The notes below the pieces were generated by a model. That model was not told the origin of the DNA. It saw only the letters and a list, made by a program, of their open reading frames with translations, and searched no databases. A stretch of 64,000 nt of DNA from assembly GCF_024448505.1 (NCBI RefSeq), contig NZ_JAMOHV010000001.1, forward strand, positions 310,001-374,000, read 5' to 3'. Source of the DNA: Stutzerimonas degradans (GTDB lineage: Bacteria > Pseudomonadota > Gammaproteobacteria > Pseudomonadales > Pseudomonadaceae). Below, piece by piece: positions 35,474-44,944 of the stretch (position 1 is its first letter; every line of letters begins with the position of its first letter). Both the position numbers and the translations under genes were made by a program.

Positions 35474-37096
35474 TTAAACGCGAAATTGGTTGGTGGCGGC
35501 GCGCAGGTGGTCTCCGGTCGTCACCAGCTGCTCGCCCAGGCGGGCGGTGGCTTCGGCGCCGTTGGCGGTTGCTTGTGCGTCCTGCTGCAACACTTGGGTT
35601 TCTTGTTGGATGGAACGCGACAGGCCGATCTGCTCCTGGGTGAACTGAGCGATGCCGGCGTTGAGTTCGTCGATCTGGTTGACCGTGCGGGCGATGGTCT
35701 GCAGCAGCTCCGTGGCCTCGACCGAGCGCTGGATGCTGGCGCGGGACTTCTCGCCATTGCTGGTCATCACGTTGAGCACGGTGTTGGCGCTGTTCTGCAG
35801 GCGCTGGATGATCTGCTGGATCTCGGCGGTGGACGCGGCGGTTTTCTGCGCCAGGTTGCGCACCTCGTCGGCGACCACGGCGAAGCCGCGGCCCTGCTCG
35901 CCGGCGCGCGCCGCTTCGATGGCGGCGTTCAGCGCCAGCAGGTTGGTCTGCTCGGCGATGCTGCGGATCACGGTCAGCACCGAGCCAACTTCCTGGGTTT
36001 CTTCCTCCAGCTGCTCCATCGCCTTGACCGCGCCCATCACGCTGTCGCCCAGGTCGCTGATGCCGGTCGACAGGCTGCTGACGTGCTCGCGCGCGCTGGC
36101 GGTCTGGCGCGCGGCGGCGTTGGCCTGATCGGAGGCCTGCCGCGAGCGCTGCGCCACTTCCTGGATGCTGCCGGTCATGGTGAGGATGTCGCGGGTGATC
36201 GAATCGGTGTGGTGCTGCTGCGACTTGGCGTTCTCTTCCGCGCCCTGGGTGAGCTGGTACAGCTCCTTGGAAACCTGGCCGAGCGGATTGGCCGCCTCGA
36301 TGATCTGGCGGATGGTGCCCTGCAGCTTGTCGAGAAAGCCGTTGAACAGCTCGATCATCGCGCCGATCTCGTCGTTCGACTCGACATTGACGCGCTGGCT
36401 CAGGTCGCCGTCGCCGCGGGCGATCGATTGCAGCGAGGCGATCACGCCGCGCACGTTGGCCATCACGCTGCGGATCACCAGCCAGGCGCCGAGCCCGACC
36501 AGCACCACCAGCACCAAGCTGAGGAAGATGCCCAGCCGCGTGGTAGCCGCATTGGCCTCGCGGGTCTGTGCCAGGGTTTGCTGGAAGTCGGCGTAGGCCT
36601 GCGCGCGGAAGGTGCTGCCCAGCTGCTGGGCCTGGGCCAGCTCGCTGGCCATGCGGTCGAGGCTCGGGCGCAGGTCGTCGAACGAGGCGCTGCCGTCGAT
36701 CAGCTTGCTCGAGGCGGCGAGGGCGTTGTCGGCGTAGCCGCGTACCGCCTTGCGCCACTCCTCCAGCGCCTGTTGCTGGGTACGCTGGTCGGCCAGCAGT
36801 GTGGCCAGCGACTGCTGTTGGCTGTCGATCTGCTGCAGCACCTGGCGCGCCTCGTCGAGCACACCGGGTTCGCCGGCGGCCACGGCGTTGTTCAACAGCG
36901 CCGGCACGCGGGAAAACTGGAAGATCACCGCGTCGGTCTTTTCCAGCGTCGGATAGCTGCGGGTTTCCAGCAGGGCCAGCCGCGAGTCGGTCGCCGAGAG
37001 TTGCAGCGAGGTGTAGAGGACGTACAGCACCAGCCCGAACAGCGCCACGGCGGGCACCAGTGACAATTTGGCGGTCAGCGAGAAATTCTTCAGCAT
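35474..37096 (-). CDS. Methyl-accepting chemotaxis protein linked to a porin
   Basis: A 540-residue chemoreceptor. TM1 is near residues 10-30 ([20 protein letters not shown]), a helical periplasmic domain of about 155 residues follows ([20 protein letters not shown]), TM2 is near 188-210 ([20 protein letters not shown]), then HAMP and the signalling tip with [20 protein letters not shown]. Start ATG 37096, seven bases after GGAG. It heads a tight operon with a porin and a small binding-type protein, an unusual arrangement that suggests all three serve the same solute. Confidence 0.93.
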   Translation of the reverse strand: MLKNFSLTAKLSLVPAVALFGLVLYVLYTSLQLSATDSRLALLETRSYPTLEKTDAVIFQFSRVPALLNNAVAAGEPGVLDEARQVLQQIDSQQQSLATLLADQRTQQQALEEWRKAVRGYADNALAASSKLIDGSASFDDLRPSLDRMASELAQAQQLGSTFRAQAYADFQQTLAQTREANAATTRLGIFLSLVLVVLVGLGAWLVIRSVMANVRGVIASLQSIARGDGDLSQRVNVESNDEIGAMIELFNGFLDKLQGTIRQIIEAANPLGQVSKELYQLTQGAEENAKSQQHHTDSITRDILTMTGSIQEVAQRSRQASDQANAAARQTASAREHVSSLSTGISDLGDSVMGAVKAMEQLEEETQEVGSVLTVIRSIAEQTNLLALNAAIEAARAGEQGRGFAVVADEVRNLAQKTAASTAEIQQIIQRLQNSANTVLNVMTSNGEKSRASIQRSVEATELLQTIARTVNQIDELNAGIAQFTQEQIGLSRSIQQETQVLQQDAQATANGAEATARLGEQLVTTGDHLRAATNQFRV

Positions 37097-37250
37097 GCAT
37101 CGACTCCAGGGCCGGCTGTGGGTAGCCGTGGGGTAGCGGTGGTAGCCAATGGCCATTTCAATCGAAATTGTGACTGAGATACTTCATGCGGTCACGTTAC
37201 GGATTGTAATCGCGGCTATGGTCTCCGACGGACGGTATCGTCAAGGCATA

Positions 37251-37280
37251 AAAAAACCGCCCCGAAGGGCGGTCTTTTTT
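37251..37280 (-). terminator. Terminator after glcB
   Basis: ACCGCCC (37256-37262) and GGGCGGT (37267-37273) with a CGAA loop; on the glcB strand it is followed by a run of T residues (complement of 37251-37255), and on the other strand CTTTTTT follows, so it can work both ways. The 150 bp from here to the chemoreceptor start hold nothing else I recognise. Confidence 0.9.
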
Positions 37281-37294
37281 GCTGCGCAGGCGGG

Positions 37295-39475
37295 TTACAG
37301 GCCGTTCTTGGCCTTGAACTCGCGGCGGCGGCGGTGCAGCACCGGCTCGGTGTAGCCGTTGGGCTGCTTGGTGCCTTCGAGGACCAGCTCCAGGGCGGCC
37401 TGGAAGGCCACGCTGTTGTCGAAGTCCGGCGCCATCGGGCGGTACAGCGAATCGCCTTCGTTCTGGCGGTCAACCACGGCGGCCATGCGCTTGAGGCTCT
37501 CGACCACCTGCTCCTTGGTCACCACGCCGTGGCGCATCCAGTTGGCCACGTGCTGGCTGGAAATGCGCAGGGTGGCGCGGTCTTCCATCAGCGCGATGTC
37601 GTTGATGTCCGGCACCTTGGAGCAGCCGACGCCCTGTTCGACCCAGCGGACCATATAGCCGAGGATGCCCTGCGAGTTGTTGTCCAGCTCGTTGCGCTTC
37701 TCTTCCTCGCTCCAGTTGGTGTCTTGCGCCAGCGGCAGGGTGAGGATGTCGTCGATGGAGGCCTTCTCGCGCTTGGCCAGCTCGGCCTGACGCGCCTGCA
37801 CGTCGACCTTGTGGTAGTGCATGGCGTGCAGGGTGGCGGCGGTCGGCGAGGGAACCCAGGCGGTGTTGGCGCCGGCCAGCGGGTGACCGACCTTCTGCTC
37901 GAGCATGGCCGCCATCAGGTCAGGCATGGCCCACATGCCCTTGCCGATCTGCGCCTTGCCCTGCAGACCGCAAGCCAGACCGACGTCGACGTTGTTGTTC
38001 TCGTAGGCGCTGATCCACTTTTCGGCCTTCATGGCGGCCTTGCGTACTACCGGGCCGGCTTCCATGGAGGTGTGGATTTCGTCGCCGGTGCGGTCGAGGA
38101 AGCCGGTGTTGATGAACACCACGCGCTCGCGCGCTTCCTTGATGCAGGCCTTGAGGTTGATCGTGGTACGACGCTCCTCGTCCATGATGCCGACCTTCAG
38201 GGTGTTGCGCGGCAGGCCGAGGACGTCCTCGACACGGCCGAACAGCTCGGTGGCGAAGGCGACTTCTTCCGGGCCGTGCATCTTCGGCTTGACGATGTAG
38301 ACCGAGCCGGTGCGGGTGTTCTTGCGGGTGGTGTTGCCCTTGACGTTGTGCATCGCGCACAGGCTGGTGAACAGACCGTCGAGGATGCCTTCCGGCACTT
38401 CGTTGCCGTCCTTGTCGAGGATGGCGTCGTTGGTCATCAGGTGGCCGACGTTACGCACGAACAGCAGCGAACGGCCGTGCAGGGTCAGCTCGCCGTTGCC
38501 GTCGGCCTTGGTGTAGACGCGGTCCGGGTTCATCGCGCGGGTGATGCGCTTGCCGCCCTTTTCCAGCTCCTCGACCAGGTCGCCCTTCATCAGGCCGAGC
38601 CAGTTGCGGTAGACGACGGTCTTGTCGTCGGCGTCGACGGCGGCGATGGAGTCTTCGCAGTCCATGATGGTGGTCAGCGCCGCTTCCATCAGGATGTCTT
38701 TCACGCCGGCGGCGTCGGTCCGGCCGATCGGGCTGGCCGGGTCGATCTGGATCTCGAAGTGGATGCCGTGGTTCTTCAGCAGTACGGCGACCGGCGCGCT
38801 GGCTTCGCCCTGGAAGCCCTGCAGCTGCGCCGGGTTCTTCAGGCCGGTGGTGCTGCCGTTCTTCAGCGCGACGACCAGCTTGCCGCCTTCGATGCGGTAG
38901 CCGGTGGAATCGACGTGCGAACCGTTTTCCAGCGGTGCGGCTTCATTGAGGAAGGCTCGCGCGTAGGCGATGACCTTGTTGCCGCGGATCTCGTTGTAGC
39001 CCGGGCCCTTGGTGGCGCCGCCTTCTTCGGAGATCGCGTCGGTGCCGTAGAGGGCGTCGTACAGCGAGCCCCAGCGGGCGTTGGCGGCGTTCAGCGCGAA
39101 GCGCGCATTCATGATCGGCACCACCAGCTGCGGGCCGGCCATGCTGGCGATCTCTTCGTCGACGTTCTGAGTGGTGGCCTGGAAGTCTTCGGCTTCCGGC
39201 AGCAGGTAGCCGATTTCCTGCAGGAAGGCCTTGTAGGCGACGGCATCGTGAGCCTGACCGGCGCGCGCCTGGTGCCAGGCGTCGATCTTGGCCTGCAGTT
39301 CGTCACGCTTGGCGAGCAGCGCGCGGTTCTTCGGCGCCAGGTCGTGGATGACGCGATCAGCGCCGGCCCAGAAGGCCGCGGCATCGACGCCAGTACCGGG
39401 AATCGCTTCGTTGTTCACGAAGTCGTACAGGACTTTGGCGACCTGCAGGCCACCGACTTGAACGCGCTCAGTCAT
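37295..39475 (-). CDS. glcB: Malate synthase G
   Basis: Condenses glyoxylate and acetyl-CoA to malate in the glyoxylate bypass and glycolate use; 726 residues, the usual G-isoform length. It has the TIM-barrel signature [35 protein letters not shown], the insertion domain near residues 130-260, and the C-terminal plug domain ending [11 protein letters not shown]. The ATG at 39475 ([20 protein letters not shown]) follows GAGGCGAGTA. No glycolate oxidase or isocitrate lyase gene is adjacent; the gene is monocistronic with its own terminator. Confidence 0.98.
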   Translation of the reverse strand: MTERVQVGGLQVAKVLYDFVNNEAIPGTGVDAAAFWAGADRVIHDLAPKNRALLAKRDELQAKIDAWHQARAGQAHDAVAYKAFLQEIGYLLPEAEDFQATTQNVDEEIASMAGPQLVVPIMNARFALNAANARWGSLYDALYGTDAISEEGGATKGPGYNEIRGNKVIAYARAFLNEAAPLENGSHVDSTGYRIEGGKLVVALKNGSTTGLKNPAQLQGFQGEASAPVAVLLKNHGIHFEIQIDPASPIGRTDAAGVKDILMEAALTTIMDCEDSIAAVDADDKTVVYRNWLGLMKGDLVEELEKGGKRITRAMNPDRVYTKADGNGELTLHGRSLLFVRNVGHLMTNDAILDKDGNEVPEGILDGLFTSLCAMHNVKGNTTRKNTRTGSVYIVKPKMHGPEEVAFATELFGRVEDVLGLPRNTLKVGIMDEERRTTINLKACIKEARERVVFINTGFLDRTGDEIHTSMEAGPVVRKAAMKAEKWISAYENNNVDVGLACGLQGKAQIGKGMWAMPDLMAAMLEQKVGHPLAGANTAWVPSPTAATLHAMHYHKVDVQARQAELAKREKASIDDILTLPLAQDTNWSEEEKRNELDNNSQGILGYMVRWVEQGVGCSKVPDINDIALMEDRATLRISSQHVANWMRHGVVTKEQVVESLKRMAAVVDRQNEGDSLYRPMAPDFDNSVAFQAALELVLEGTKQPNGYTEPVLHRRRREFKAKNGL

Positions 39476-39701
39476 TACTCGCCTCACTTGGTTCTTCTTT
39501 CAAATCTGTCGGATGCAATTTCTTGTAGTCCGGGTCGGCGGATACTACATGAAGCGCCGGGGAAAATCAGTCCGCTGAAAGTGGCGCTTTCCTGCCGCGC
39601 GGCGATGGCCGGTGGTGCCCGGCGCCGGCCGCTGCGCCGCTGCCTGCTATACCTAGAAAACGTCTTTTCATGCGAACCGCTTTGCGTCAAAGGAGCAGGC
39701 A

Positions 39702-40220
39702 ATGGATCACCTCGTACTCACCGTCATCGCCGAGGATCAGCCCGGGCTGGTCGAGCGGCTGGCTCAGTGCATCGCCGAACATGGCGGCAACTGGCTGGAG
39801 AGCCGCATGTCGCGCATGGCCGGACAGTTCGCCGGTATCCTGCGGGTGGCGGTGCCGAGCGAAGCCCATGCCGCGCTCACCGCGGCGCTACAGGGTTTGC
39901 AGGCGCAGGGCATTCGCGTGCTGCTGGCGCACAGCGGCAGCGAGCCGCCGACCAGCTGGCAGGAAATCGAGCTGGAGCTGGTCGGCAACGACCGTCCCGG
40001 CATCGTGCGCGACATCACCCGCCTGCTCGCTGAGCATGGCGTCAACCTGGAGAGCCTGGACACCGACGTGCTGTCGGCGCCGATGAGCGGCGAGCCGCTG
40101 TTCCGTGCCGAGGCGCGCCTGGCGGTGCCCAGCGAGCTGTCGCTGGAAGTCCTGCAAGGCCGCCTGGAAACCCTGGCCGACGACCTGATGGTGGAACTCA
40201 AGCTGCAAGCGCCGGAGTGA
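39702..40220 (+). CDS. GcvR-like glycine cleavage regulatory protein (tandem ACT)
   Basis: A 172-residue cytosolic regulator with two ACT domains: residues about 1-80 (MDHLVLTVIAEDQPGLVERL) and 90-170 (IELELVGNDRPGIVRDITRL). The family antagonises the GcvA activator of the glycine cleavage operon by binding glycine. It is divergent from glcB, which makes glyoxylate/glycine-linked metabolism a plausible common theme. An AAAGGAGCAGGCA ribosome site precedes the ATG. Target genes are not in the window. Confidence 0.87.
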   Translation: MDHLVLTVIAEDQPGLVERLAQCIAEHGGNWLESRMSRMAGQFAGILRVAVPSEAHAALTAALQGLQAQGIRVLLAHSGSEPPTSWQEIELELVGNDRPGIVRDITRLLAEHGVNLESLDTDVLSAPMSGEPLFRAEARLAVPSELSLEVLQGRLETLADDLMVELKLQAPE

Positions 40221-40235
40221 GCGGCGCGGTCGCGG

Positions 40236-41129
40236 TCAGGCCGTTGCGGTCTTGCGCATCAGCCGCCAGGTGTCGACGCTGTACACCGCCAGCCCCGCCC
40301 AGATGAAGAAGAACGCCAGCTGCTTGTCCGCCGGGAAGGGTTCGTCGAACAGCTGCACGGCGAGGATCAGCAACAGCGTCGGGGTGATGTACTGCAGAAA
40401 CCCCAGCGTCGAGTAGGGCAGGTGACGCGCGGCGGCGTTGAAGCACAGCAGCGGGATCAGCGTCACCGGCCCGGCGGCCATCAGCCAGAGCGCTTCGCTG
40501 GTGCGCCACAGCGCCGGTTCGGTGCTCGCGCCGTTGCCGAAGAAGAACAGCCAGATCAGCGCCACCGGCAGCAGCAGCCAAGTTTCCACCACCAGCCCGG
40601 GCAGCGCCGCCACCGGCGCCTGTTTGCGCAACAGCCCATAGCTGCCGAAGCTCAGCGCCAGCGCGATGGAGATCCACGGAAACTCGCCCAGCGTCAGCAG
40701 CTGCAAGGCCACGCCGGCGGCCGCCATCGCCACTGCCAGCCACTGCAGCGGACGTAGCCGCTCGCGCAGCACGATCAGCCCGAGCAGCACATTGACCAGC
40801 GGATTGATGTAGTAGCCCAGGCTGGCCGCGACCATGTGGCCGTGGTTCACCGCCCAGACGTAGATCAGCCAGTTGCTCGCGATCAGCAGGCTGGAGATCG
40901 CCAGCACGCCGATGCGCCGCGGGTGTTCGAGCAGCTCGCGCAGCCAGCCGGGGTGGCGCCAGACCAGCAGCACCAGCGTGCCGAACAGCGCCGACCAGAT
41001 CGCGCGCTGGGTGACGATCTCCAGTGCGCCGAACTGTTCGATGGATTTGAAGTACAGCGGGAACATGCCCCAGATGCCGAAGGTGACGAGCCCCAGCAGA
41101 TAGCCTTTACGCAGGTCGGGGGTGGTCAT
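40236..41129 (-). CDS. rarD: RarD, EamA-family transporter
   Basis: A 297-residue inner-membrane protein with ten predicted helices in two EamA repeats. The start MTTPDLRKGYLLGLVTFGIW, the motif SLGYYINPLVNVLLGLIVLRERL and LQYITPTLLLILAVQLFDEPF are typical RarD. Members were named for chloramphenicol sensitivity; the true substrate is uncertain. It converges on the GcvR-like gene with a 15-bp gap and no obvious terminator. Confidence 0.93.
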   Translation of the reverse strand: MTTPDLRKGYLLGLVTFGIWGMFPLYFKSIEQFGALEIVTQRAIWSALFGTLVLLVWRHPGWLRELLEHPRRIGVLAISSLLIASNWLIYVWAVNHGHMVAASLGYYINPLVNVLLGLIVLRERLRPLQWLAVAMAAAGVALQLLTLGEFPWISIALALSFGSYGLLRKQAPVAALPGLVVETWLLLPVALIWLFFFGNGASTEPALWRTSEALWLMAAGPVTLIPLLCFNAAARHLPYSTLGFLQYITPTLLLILAVQLFDEPFPADKQLAFFFIWAGLAVYSVDTWRLMRKTATA

Positions 41130-41294
41130 GAAGTCCTTCTTCGGGGCGGCGGAAAGCGCTCTATTGTGCGCTTTTGTCGCAGTCCGAGAAAGCGCAGCGG
41201 CCGCCTTGCGCGCGCCGCCTGGCGGGGCGGCGGAACATGCCGGGGCGGGACGCGTCAGAACGGCATGGGCGAACGCCCGCGGTGGAGATCACGC

Positions 41295-42062
41295 ATGAAT
41301 TTGCATGGCAGGGTCGCACTGGTGACCGGCAGTACCCAGGGCATCGGCCGCGGCATCGCCGTGCGTCTGGCGCAGGCCGGCGCCGATGTCGTCATCAACG
41401 GTCGCGAAGACGATGCCGACGCCCGCGAAAGCGCGGCGCAGGTCCGCGCTACCGGCCGGCGTGCCGGCATCGTCGCCGCCGACGTGGCCTGCGTGGAGGA
41501 TTGCCAGCGGCTGGTGCGCGAGAGCGTGGCGCAGCTCGGACGGCTGGACATCCTGGTCAACAACGCCGGCATCCAGACGCAGGCGGGCTTTCTCGACGCC
41601 AGCCTGGAGGATTACGAGCGGGTGCTGGCAGTCAACCTGCGCGGGCCGTTCTTCCTCGCCCAGGCCTTCGCTCGCCATCTGCGCGAGGCCGGCCACGGCG
41701 GGCGCATCATCAACAACAGCTCGGTGCACGAGGAGCTGCCGCATCCCAACTTCGCCAGCTACTGCGCCAGCAAGGGCGGGCTGAAGATGCTCATGCGCAA
41801 CCTCGCCATCGAGCTGGCGCCGCTGGGCATCACCGTCAACAACGTCGCGCCCGGCGCCATCGAGACGCCGATCAACCGCGAGCTGCTGCAGCAGCCGGAC
41901 AAGCTCGCCGGCCTGCTGCAGGACATTCCCGCGCGCCGGCTCGGCCAGCCGCGCGACATTGCCGGCGCGGTGGCCTTTCTCGCCTCGGACGAGGCCGATT
42001 ACATCACCGGCACGACCCTGGTGATCGACGGCGGCCTGCTATGGAACTACCACGAGCAATGA
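41295..42062 (+). CDS. SDR-family oxidoreductase, glucose 1-dehydrogenase-like
   Basis: A 255-residue classical short-chain dehydrogenase. The cofactor motif is TGSTQGIGRGIAV, the active site is NNSSVHEELPHPNFASYCASK (Ser, Tyr-x-x-x-Lys), and NNAG is present. The overall wording (VHEELPHPNFASYCASKGG) is that of glucose 1-dehydrogenases. Its stop overlaps the trehalase start (ATGA), so it may oxidise the glucose that trehalase releases. That link is inference from coupling; the substrate is not certain. Confidence 0.85.
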   Translation: MNLHGRVALVTGSTQGIGRGIAVRLAQAGADVVINGREDDADARESAAQVRATGRRAGIVAADVACVEDCQRLVRESVAQLGRLDILVNNAGIQTQAGFLDASLEDYERVLAVNLRGPFFLAQAFARHLREAGHGGRIINNSSVHEELPHPNFASYCASKGGLKMLMRNLAIELAPLGITVNNVAPGAIETPINRELLQQPDKLAGLLQDIPARRLGQPRDIAGAVAFLASDEADYITGTTLVIDGGLLWNYHEQ

Positions 42063-43642
42063 CCGACATCGCCCCCGCCTTCGAGCTTGCCGGCATGGCC
42101 GACAGCCTGACCCCGGCCGAGCGCTACGAGGAGCTGTTCGTCGCGGTGCAGATGCAGCGCGTGTTCGTCGACAGCAAGACCTTCGTCGACTGCGTGCCGT
42201 GCCGCGAGCCGCAGGCGATTCTCGACGACTACCGCGCACAGCGCGATGCCGCGGACTTCGACCTCGGCGAATTCGTGCACGCCAACTTCAGCCCGTACGA
42301 GTTGCCGCCGAAGGCGTTCGTCGCCAACCCGGACGACAGCCTGGCGGCGCACATCGATCGGCTGTGGCCGATCCTGACCCGCCAGCCGCGCGAGCATCCG
42401 CCGTTCTCCTCGCTGCTGCCGTTGCCGCATCCTTACGTGGTGCCGGGCGGACGCTTCACCGAGCTGTACTACTGGGACTCGTACTTCGCCATGCTCGGCC
42501 TCGACGAGAGCGGCCACTGCGAGCTGCTGCGCTCGATGGCCGATAACTTCGCCTACCTGATCGATACCTACGGCCACGTGCCCAACGGCAATCGCAGCTA
42601 CTACCTCGGCCGCTCGCAGCCGCCGGTGTTCGCGCTGATGACCGAACTGTTCGAGCAGACCGGCGTGCACCCCGCCACCGACTACCTGCCGCAGCTGCGC
42701 AAGGAATACGCCTTCTGGATGGACGGCGGCGCCGAGTTGCGTCCGGGCGAGGCGCACCGGCGCTGCGTGCGCCTGGCCGACGGCTGCCTGCTCAACCGCT
42801 ACTGGGACGAACGCGACACGCCGCGCGAGGAGGCCTACCGCGAGGACGTCGAGACCGCGCGGCACTCCTCGCGTCCGGCGCATGAGGTGTACCGCCACCT
42901 GCGTGCCGCGGCCGAGTCCGGCTGGGATTTCAGCTCGCGCTGGCTGGACGATCCGTGTCGCCTGGCAAGCATCCGCACCACCTGCATCCTGCCGGTCGAT
43001 CTCAATGCGCTGCTCTACCACCTGGAGCGGCAGATCGCCCGGCTCTGCGCGGTAGAGGGGCTGCGTCGCGATGCCGGGCAGTTTCACGACTATGCCGAGC
43101 GGCGGCGCACGGCGATGCAGCGCCATATGTGGAACGACGTCGGCGGCGCCTACTTCGACTATGACTGGGCGATTCAGCGCCAGCGCGACAACCTCACCGC
43201 CGCCACGCTGATGCCGCTGTTCGTCCAGCTGGCCGACTCGCGACAGGCGGCGCGCGTGGCCGAGGTGGTGCGCACGCGGCTGCTGGCACCCGGCGGCCTG
43301 AGCACGACCGAGGTGTATGGCAGCGGCGAGCAATGGGACTGTCCCAACGGCTGGGCGCCGCTGCAGTGGATCGGCATTCGCGGCCTGCAGCACTACGGCC
43401 ATCAGACGCTGGCGCTGGAGATCGAACGGCGCTGGCTGGAGATCGTCAGCTACCTGTTCGAGCGCGAAAACAAGCTGGTGGAAAAGTACGTGCTGCGGCC
43501 CTGTACCGAGGCCGCGAGCGGCGGCGAATACCAGCGTCAGGACGGCTTCGGCTGGACCAACGGCGTGACCCGCAAGCTGATGCAGGAAGACCCCGGGCAC
43601 CAAGCCAACCGGTGCCGCGCCGGCCGTTGTCGGCCGGACTAG
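42059..43642 (+). CDS. treF: Cytoplasmic trehalase
   Basis: A glycoside hydrolase family 37 enzyme splitting trehalose into two glucose, 527 residues. Signature 1 is PGGRFTELYYWDSYF and signature 2 QWDCPNGWAP, with the glycine-rich GGEYQRQDGFGWTNGV near the end. No signal peptide is present (MTDIAPAFELAGMADSLTPA), so it is the TreF rather than the TreA type. It is translationally coupled to the upstream SDR. The open frame continuing upstream is the SDR read out of frame. The end converges on the LEA-type gene. Confidence 0.96.
   Translation: MTDIAPAFELAGMADSLTPAERYEELFVAVQMQRVFVDSKTFVDCVPCREPQAILDDYRAQRDAADFDLGEFVHANFSPYELPPKAFVANPDDSLAAHIDRLWPILTRQPREHPPFSSLLPLPHPYVVPGGRFTELYYWDSYFAMLGLDESGHCELLRSMADNFAYLIDTYGHVPNGNRSYYLGRSQPPVFALMTELFEQTGVHPATDYLPQLRKEYAFWMDGGAELRPGEAHRRCVRLADGCLLNRYWDERDTPREEAYREDVETARHSSRPAHEVYRHLRAAAESGWDFSSRWLDDPCRLASIRTTCILPVDLNALLYHLERQIARLCAVEGLRRDAGQFHDYAERRRTAMQRHMWNDVGGAYFDYDWAIQRQRDNLTAATLMPLFVQLADSRQAARVAEVVRTRLLAPGGLSTTEVYGSGEQWDCPNGWAPLQWIGIRGLQHYGHQTLALEIERRWLEIVSYLFERENKLVEKYVLRPCTEAASGGEYQRQDGFGWTNGVTRKLMQEDPGHQANRCRAGRCRPD
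43620..43637. terminator. Possible bidirectional hairpin at the treF end
   Basis: CCGGCCG (43620-43626) and CGGCCGG (43631-43637) with a TTGT loop form a perfect stem overlapping the last treF codons and lying just beyond the converging gene's stop. There is no T-tract, so termination is uncertain. Confidence 0.35.
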
Positions 43643-43648
43643 CCGGCG

Positions 43649-44146
43649 CTACGGCAGCGGGCGATACGGATTGGCGACGCCGGACAGGTCCAGCGTGCCC
43701 TTGTCGGTGAAGCGCCGCGTGCCGAACAGCCCGCCGCCGAGCTTGCCGCGCAGCACGTAGGGCAGCGCATCGAGCCGGCTGCCATCGGCCAGCCCGAGCG
43801 CCTGCCGCGCAACCGACAGCGCCGAGATGGTCACCGGCACGCTGACTACGCGCTCGCCGAAGCGTGGCACGCTGCCGCGCTGGTCGCTGACGCCGCTGGC
43901 CAGGCGTCGGTCGTTGACCGAGAGGCTCAGCGCCACGCCGTCGTAGTCCACCGCGGCGTCGTTGGGATTCTGCAGGCGCAGCTTGACCAGCAGGCGCAAC
44001 TCCAGCCCTTCGCCCGGCAGCGGCTGGATGCCGGCGACCTGCACCTCGAGCGGGTCGTGCGAGGGCAGCAGCGCACAGGCGGACAGGCTCAGGGCGAGCA
44101 GCGCGAGGGCAAGCAGGCGCAGGCGCGACAGCAGGGGCTTGGGCAT
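43649..44146 (-). CDS. LEA type 2 (WHy domain) lipoprotein
   Basis: A 165-residue lipoprotein: basic N-terminus, hydrophobic segment LALALLALSLSAC with a lipobox (LSAC, Cys about 26), then a single LEA_2/WHy domain (PLPGEGLELRLLVKLRLQNP, DGVALSLSVNDRRLASG, PYVLRGKLGGGLFG). The domain is shared with plant desiccation-tolerance proteins; bacterial copies are thought to protect the envelope against water stress. No +2 aspartate follows the cysteine, so outer-membrane sorting is likely. The start was chosen at the ATG 44146 at the signal peptide. Confidence 0.85.
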   Translation of the reverse strand: MPKPLLSRLRLLALALLALSLSACALLPSHDPLEVQVAGIQPLPGEGLELRLLVKLRLQNPNDAAVDYDGVALSLSVNDRRLASGVSDQRGSVPRFGERVVSVPVTISALSVARQALGLADGSRLDALPYVLRGKLGGGLFGTRRFTDKGTLDLSGVANPYRPLP

Positions 44147-44304
44147 GGCGGTTCCTGTGAGATTTCTGGCGCTCGAGCAGATGACTGCCGCCCGGCCCAG
44201 ACGTTCCGGTATTCCAGCGTCCCGGCAGGATAGACGATGCGCCGCGCAAGCCGGCCGGGATTCGACCTTCCGCCAATGGCCCAGGCAGGTTTTTTTTGAA
44301 ATAG

Positions 44305-44316
44305 TTAGCACGCTAA
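44305..44316. promoter_or_regulatory. SlyA/MarR-type operator
   Basis: TTAGCACGCTAA is a perfect inverted repeat (TTAGC-2-GCTAA) one base from the published SlyA consensus TTAGCAAGCTAA. It lies in the 438-bp gap between the divergent LEA-type lipoprotein and PMP3 genes. The rest of that gap holds no gene I can support. Confidence 0.45.
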
Positions 44317-44584
44317 GCGAACCGCTTGGTCGCGCTGTTCGCCCACAAGGCGGATGGCGCCGGACGCAACAGACCGGCTCCACGACTGGCCGGTCGCGTC
44401 CACCCTCACTCCTGCGCCTGCTGGCGCACCCTGGCGACCGACCCGGACGCCTCCCGGAGCTGCCAACCGCTGCCAATCGGCGGCGGTTGCCGTTCCCCTT
44501 CCGCGCGAAACGGAACCGTCAGACCTCATTCCGGTCGACTGCACAGGCCGCCAGGCCGTCTTGTAGACCCGACGGAGACCCGAC

Positions 44585-44743
44585 ATGGACCTGATCCGCA
44601 TCATTGTTGCCATCCTTCTGCCGCCCCTCGGCGTATTCCTGCAGGTGGGGTTCGCCGGTGCCTTCTGGCTGAACATCCTGCTCACGCTGCTGGGCTACAT
44701 CCCGGGCATCATCCATGCCGTGTGGATCATCGCCCGACGCTGA
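44585..44743 (+). CDS. PMP3/YqaE family membrane peptide (UPF0057)
   Basis: A 52-residue peptide made almost entirely of two membrane helices: MDLIRIIVAILLPPLGVFLQ and NILLTLLGYIPGIIHAVWII, ending ARR. The LPPLGVFLQ and LGYIPGIIHA motifs are diagnostic for the PMP3 family, whose members affect membrane potential and respond to salt or cold. The gene is too short for ordinary ORF filters. Together with the LEA-type lipoprotein and the trehalase it suggests an osmotic-stress neighbourhood. Confidence 0.9.
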   Translation: MDLIRIIVAILLPPLGVFLQVGFAGAFWLNILLTLLGYIPGIIHAVWIIARR

Positions 44744-44944
44744 GCCGCGCGCGGACCTGACGTCAGCTACTTTTGTGCTGCCAGAACGGGTTGTGTACAG
44801 TCCCCAGCTCGCTGCGCGGAAACCTATTAGCGTCGCGTAACACTCAAGAACATGCCGGAAGATCACGGAATTTCGTGACCGATGGGTCACGCGCGGACAG
44901 CGGTTGCCGCGCGCGATGCCAGTGGCTGCCGGAAAGGACACCAG

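Noticed and set aside
34267..35643. 458-codon plus-strand open frame opposite the porin
   Set aside because: The minus strand has a signal peptide, barrel strands and terminal Phe; the plus frame is repetitive Val/Ala/Asp/Gly.
37334..40033. 899-codon plus-strand open frame opposite malate synthase G
   Set aside because: Antisense shadow of glcB, running into the GcvR-like gene in another frame; no domain or ribosome site.
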